DNA from: SURF-24 sp964537965
GTDB lineage: Bacteria; Bacteroidota; Ignavibacteria; Ignavibacteriales; SURF-24
NCBI GenBank assembly: GCA_964537965.1
Contig: CAZIDB010000214.1
Coordinates: 1 to 7,998, forward strand
Length of the DNA: 7,998 nt
Reading direction: 5' to 3'
The translations under genes were made by a program, and so were the position numbers. Below the pieces are notes generated by a model. The model saw only the letters and a program-made list of their open reading frames with translations, ran no database searches and was not told the DNA's origin. Shown piece after piece: positions 4,743 through 7,998 of the stretch. Numbering within the stretch: position 1 is the first letter of the stretch; every line of letters begins with the position of its first letter.

Positions 4743-7112
4743 CTAAAAGATTCCGCCTAATTTGTAAACTCCGTATGCAAGCAGCCAGGCTAAAATTGTA
4801 GTGTAACTCATTGTAAAGATTGCCCAGTTCCAGCTTGCTTCTTTTCTTATTGCTGCAACAACCGCAACGCAAGGAAAATAAATAAGTATAAAGATCATAA
4901 GCGAATAAGCTACTAAAGGAGAAAATACTTTCTGCCCTATCATTGGTCCGCTTGTAAAAACCTGTTGTTGTAATTTGGTTTTAAGATTTACCGAGTTTTC
5001 ATCAGCTTCTATATCTGATTGGTAAAGTACACCCATTGATCCAACAACAATTTCTTTTGCGGCAAGCCCTGTTAGTATACTTACACCAATCTTCCAGTCC
5101 CAGCCAAGCGGCTGAATAACCGGTGTAATTAAATGCCCAAGCTGGCCAATGTAAGATTTCTCCATTCTCTCAGAAGCTTTATCAATTTCAATCTGTGAAA
5201 GTTTCTCTTTCTTAATTTCATCTGAAAGAGAATTATCGGAAGAAATTTTTGTACTCAAGGAATCATAATCCTTTGAGTATTCAACATTACGTGGGAAATG
5301 ACCCAATGCCCAAATTATTATTGAAGCCGATAAAATTATTGTTCCCATTTTTGTAAGATACTGAACACTCTTATTCCACATATGAAGAGTTGTGTTTCTC
5401 AGTGTGGGAATTCTGTACGGCGGCAGTTCCATTACGAACGGTACATCCTGCTTTGCGAAAAATACTTTTTTGAAAACAAGTGCTACAAGAATTGCAAGCA
5501 TGATTCCAACGAGATAAATAGAAAGAAGCACTAGTCCCTGGTTTACAGGAAAGAAAGCGGAGATTAATAAAACATAAACGGGCAGGCGTGCACTGCAGGA
5601 CATGAACGGAATAATGAGCATTGTAAGTATTCTGTCTTTCCTGTTTTCAAGCGTTCGTGTTGCCATTACTGCAGGCACGTTACAACCAAAGCCCATAATA
5701 AGCGGAATAAATGATTTGCCATGCAATCCCATCTTGTGCATCAGTTTGTCCATAATGAATGCTGCTCTTGCCATGTAACCGGTATCTTCCATTAAAGAAA
5801 TGCAGAAGAACAAAATTAAAATATTCGGCAGGAAAACTATTACGCCACCAACGCCGCCGATAATTCCATCAACAATTAAATCGTGCAAGGAACCTTCCGG
5901 CATGACTGTACCTATAAAATTTCCAACCCACGCAACGCCGGCATCAATCCAGTCCATTGGATAACTTCCAAGCGAAAAGGTTAACTGGAACATTACCCAT
6001 AGAAAGAAAATGAAAACAGGGAAACCAAAATATTTATGAGTAAGTACAGAATCAATTGCGTGACTGTGCTGCCTTTTGTTCATCGGCTGGCGCTTATATG
6101 TTTCCTTTAAGATTCCGTTTATAAAACCGTATTTGGCGTCGGCAATAATTGTATCGGCCTTTTCTTTGTATTCTTTTTCAAGTGATGCAATTTCATTTTT
6201 GGCTACAGCTAATATTGTTTCTGTGCCGGGATATGCAGCAACCTGGCTCCTGAACGCCTTGTCATTCTCAAGTAGTTTAATTGCTGTAAAGCGGGGATAA
6301 TATAAATCGCAAATCCTTTTATTCTTTTTAACTTCTTCTTTTATTCGTTTAATTGATTCTTCGATGTTAGCGCCGTAATCTATATGTGCATGCCTGAAAA
6401 CTTTACTTCTGTCTTCGTATAATTCAATTATACCGGAAACAAGTTCTTTTATTCCTTCTCCCTTAGAAGCAACAGTGGTAACTATTGGAATGCCGATAAT
6501 CCCTGCAAGTGCTTCGTAATCAAACTTATCTCCCGTTACTAATAGTTCATCGTACATATTAAGCGCNNNNNNNNNNNNNNNNNNNNNNNNNNNNNNNNNN
6601 NNNNNNNNNNNNNNNNNNNNNNNNNNNNNNNNNNNNNNNNNNNNNNNNNNNNNNNNNNNNNNNNNNGTTACACCGCCGTAATTACCTACGCGTTCATGCT
6701 TACCTGTTGCATGGTTGAATAAAGTTGTCTTTCCGCAATTAGGGTTGCCGACCAAAGCCACATTTATAGTTTTAGTCTTTTCTTCTATAACCTTTTCGTA
6801 GTTATCATAAGAAATTGTTCCGTTAAAACCAGTATTGTTTTGTTGGACCAAATCATCCTTTAATAAAACTTCTATCAAACCGGCTTCGCTTCTGCGGAGT
6901 GAAACACGGAAATCCATTACCTGGTATTCAATTGGATCCTGCAGTGGAGCACTCTTAATTACCTTAACGGATTTGCCTTTAACAAAACCCATTTCCGTAA
7001 TCCGTTTTCTGAAAGCGCCATGACCTTTTACTTTAGTAATAATTCCGGTTTCGTTATTCCTAAGGTCTGCCAAATGTAAAACATCGGGTGTATCAATTGA
7101 CTGGGTAATCAT
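4743..7112 (-). CDS. feoB: FeoA-FeoB fusion, ferrous iron transporter (internal sequence gap)
   Basis: FeoB is the inner-membrane Fe(II) permease with a cytosolic G domain. Here a FeoA (SH3-like) domain is fused at the N-terminus (about 10-86, with ITEMGFVKG and VSLRRSEAGLIEV). After a linker comes the G domain: G1 GNPNCGKT (122-129), the switch-I start GNYGGV (143-148), G4 NMYD, and G5 in VASKGEG. The membrane part has the Gate motifs GFGCNVPAVMATR and PFMSCSARLPVY, a later LTGLAAKEIVVGSMG, and the C-terminal FSPLVAYSLMIFILIYFPC. The 100-N run at 6567-6666 removes the end of switch I and G3 (normally DxPG). Flanking codons stay in frame only because 100 N plus two bases make 34 codons. Escherichia coli spacing between G1 and G4 suggests about 230-240 nt are really there, giving a protein near 835 residues. 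The ATG has a weak AAGAAG site and lies 9 nt after the porin gene. Confidence 0.96.
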   Translation of the reverse strand: MITQSIDTPDVLHLADLRNNETGIITKVKGHGAFRKRITEMGFVKGKSVKVIKSAPLQDPIEYQVMDFRVSLRRSEAGLIEVLLKDDLVQQNNTGFNGTISYDNYEKVIEEKTKTINVALVGNPNCGKTTLFNHATGKHERVGNYGGVXXXXXXXXXXXXXXXXXXXXXXXXXXXXXXXXXXALNMYDELLVTGDKFDYEALAGIIGIPIVTTVASKGEGIKELVSGIIELYEDRSKVFRHAHIDYGANIEESIKRIKEEVKKNKRICDLYYPRFTAIKLLENDKAFRSQVAAYPGTETILAVAKNEIASLEKEYKEKADTIIADAKYGFINGILKETYKRQPMNKRQHSHAIDSVLTHKYFGFPVFIFFLWVMFQLTFSLGSYPMDWIDAGVAWVGNFIGTVMPEGSLHDLIVDGIIGGVGGVIVFLPNILILFFCISLMEDTGYMARAAFIMDKLMHKMGLHGKSFIPLIMGFGCNVPAVMATRTLENRKDRILTMLIIPFMSCSARLPVYVLLISAFFPVNQGLVLLSIYLVGIMLAILVALVFKKVFFAKQDVPFVMELPPYRIPTLRNTTLHMWNKSVQYLTKMGTIILSASIIIWALGHFPRNVEYSKDYDSLSTKISSDNSLSDEIKKEKLSQIEIDKASERMEKSYIGQLGHLITPVIQPLGWDWKIGVSILTGLAAKEIVVGSMGVLYQSDIEADENSVNLKTKLQQQVFTSGPMIGQKVFSPLVAYSLMIFILIYFPCVAVVAAIRKEASWNWAIFTMSYTTILAWLLAYGVYKLGGIF
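6567..6666. other. Assembly gap of 100 N inside feoB
   Basis: This is a fixed-size run of Ns inside the G domain of feoB. The flanks share no overlap (CATATTAAGCGC before, GTTACACCGCC after), so real sequence is missing. The size is a placeholder: family spacing predicts about 230-240 nt. The first codon into the gap on the minus strand is ACN (Thr), as expected after GNYGGV. Confidence 0.95.
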
Positions 7113-7121
7113 AATAACTTC

Positions 7122-7998
7122 TTAAAAATTAATTCCAAATCTTATTAAGGCTGCAAGAGCGTTGTTTAAATTGATATCTGTTCCGGACGGGTTAATTATG
7201 TATTGAACATCGGGCTGAATAAAAAATATTTCAGAAATAATTGTTTTATAAAAGAATTCAATCGTAGTTTCATATTTAGTGCTTTTATAAAAACCAGCAT
7301 GTGCTAATGCCAATCCTATCTTATCATGTCCGCAGTTATCAAGAATTCCATTATAAGTAATGCCAGTCCCCATGTAAAAATTATGATTGCTAATACTTGA
7401 AGGACTAAATCCTAATTGCGCAAAAAGCCCAAAATTTCGGTTAGCGTCTGTTTTGAAAAGTGTTTGATCTGCAATTAAATAAAATCCGTAATTTTTATTA
7501 AAGACTGTTTCTGTAATTCCTGTTTCAGCAGATGTTTCTTTTAAAGTTGAATGATAATAGTATCCGACTTTGTAAGTTCCGGGTAAATCTTTAACTGATG
7601 TTGCAAATTGCAATTCAGCAATAATTAATGCTCCATTATTTTTATTTAAACTCCAGTTTATATTATGCTGATTGTTTTCGAAATCTTCCGGAAGCCCATC
7701 GAACAAAGCGGCCTGAAGAGCCAAGCATTCATTTATTTCAAGCTTGCCGGAAACGCCAAGAGCTGTTAAAGGAAAAAGTGGAACAGGTATATTGCCCGAA
7801 ATTAAAGAAGGAATTCCAAACGAACTGTTAATAGATGAACCGGCCGTTTCACTTGTTACAAACTCAGCATTCAGATCCTGTAAACCTAAAGTTACCTGGA
7901 AGCTGTTAAAAGAATGTTTGTACCAGAATTCCTGGAGATAAGTATGGTTTCCTGCTTCAATATTAGATGCGACCTGAAAATCGCCAAATAATTTTTCT
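7122..7998 (-). CDS. OprB-like carbohydrate-type outer-membrane porin, 5' end outside window
   Basis: The frame is open from the window edge to TAA, giving 291 visible residues. An internal TTG at 7724 is not the start, since coherent protein continues upstream of it. Family-like segments include QVTLGLQDLNAEFVTSE, PLTALGVSGKLEI, LQAALFDGLPED, GFYLIADQTLF, GLFAQLGFSP and KIGLALAH, followed by YETTIEFFYK and FFIQPDVQYIINPSG. The last residues, LIRFGINF, end in Phe, as outer-membrane beta-barrels do. This pattern is that of OprB-type (carbohydrate-selective) porins, commonly about 380-450 residues, so roughly 100 or more N-terminal residues including the signal peptide lie beyond 7998. The gene is 9 nt upstream of feoB and surely in the same operon, which suggests that it passes Fe(II) or a small iron complex, not sugar; that role is inference. 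Confidence 0.9.
   Translation of the reverse strand, partial: EKLFGDFQVASNIEAGNHTYLQEFWYKHSFNSFQVTLGLQDLNAEFVTSETAGSSINSSFGIPSLISGNIPVPLFPLTALGVSGKLEINECLALQAALFDGLPEDFENNQHNINWSLNKNNGALIIAELQFATSVKDLPGTYKVGYYYHSTLKETSAETGITETVFNKNYGFYLIADQTLFKTDANRNFGLFAQLGFSPSSISNHNFYMGTGITYNGILDNCGHDKIGLALAHAGFYKSTKYETTIEFFYKTIISEIFFIQPDVQYIINPSGTDINLNNALAALIRFGINF

Noticed and set aside
4735..4872. Longer N-terminal extension of the FeoB-associated protein
   Set aside because: It would overlap the end of feoB in another frame; the ATG at 4734 has its own ribosome site and gives the normal family length.
7628..7941. Two plus-strand open frames over the porin gene
   Set aside because: They are antisense to a continuous OprB-like coding sequence and show no family features.

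Overview
The window looks like a contig or scaffold from an AT-rich, Gram-negative bacterium. Outer-membrane proteins (an OprB-type porin and a lipoprotein), a fused FeoA-FeoB transporter and the general gene style point to the Bacteroidota/Chlorobi/Ignavibacteria side of the tree. Several genes carry clear Shine-Dalgarno sites (AGGAG, GGAGG), which fits Ignavibacteria or Chlorobi better than typical Bacteroidota. The taxon is inferred from style only; no marker was searched. The two 100-N runs show that this is a draft assembly, quite possibly metagenomic.

Left block (1-3055, all minus strand): rnpB (the RNase P RNA), then recJ (single-strand exonuclease), then yebC (YebC/PmpR family protein), read right to left. 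No terminator is visible between rnpB and recJ. Candidate hairpins follow yebC. The RNase P RNA is about 460 nt, and several of its helices are lengthened by CCCGA/TCGGG-type palindromes.

Middle block (3056-4513, plus strand): a divergent AT-rich intergenic region, then a 36-residue single-pass membrane protein, a small lipoprotein with a Cys-rich heavy-metal-binding domain, a repeat-rich spacer containing an N run, and a half-size TauE/SafE-family membrane protein. The N run at 3991-4090 is flanked by two identical 55-bp copies of the same sequence. It is most simply an unmerged k-mer overlap and not a true gap.

Right block (4543-7998, minus strand): a likely ferrous-iron uptake operon read right to left. 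It comprises an OprB-like outer-membrane porin (5' end outside the window), 9 nt, a FeoA-FeoB fusion (interrupted by a 100-N gap between its G1 and G4 motifs), 8 nt, and a FeoB-associated Cys-rich small membrane protein. It converges on the TauE/SafE-family gene at a shared hairpin terminator. A plausible reading is that the porin lets Fe(II) cross the outer membrane and FeoAB carries it across the inner membrane.

I see no CRISPR array, phage, transposase, defence system or tRNA. The most unusual things are the palindrome-extended RNase P RNA, the porin-feoAB linkage, the unlisted 36-aa gene, and the assembly artefacts.
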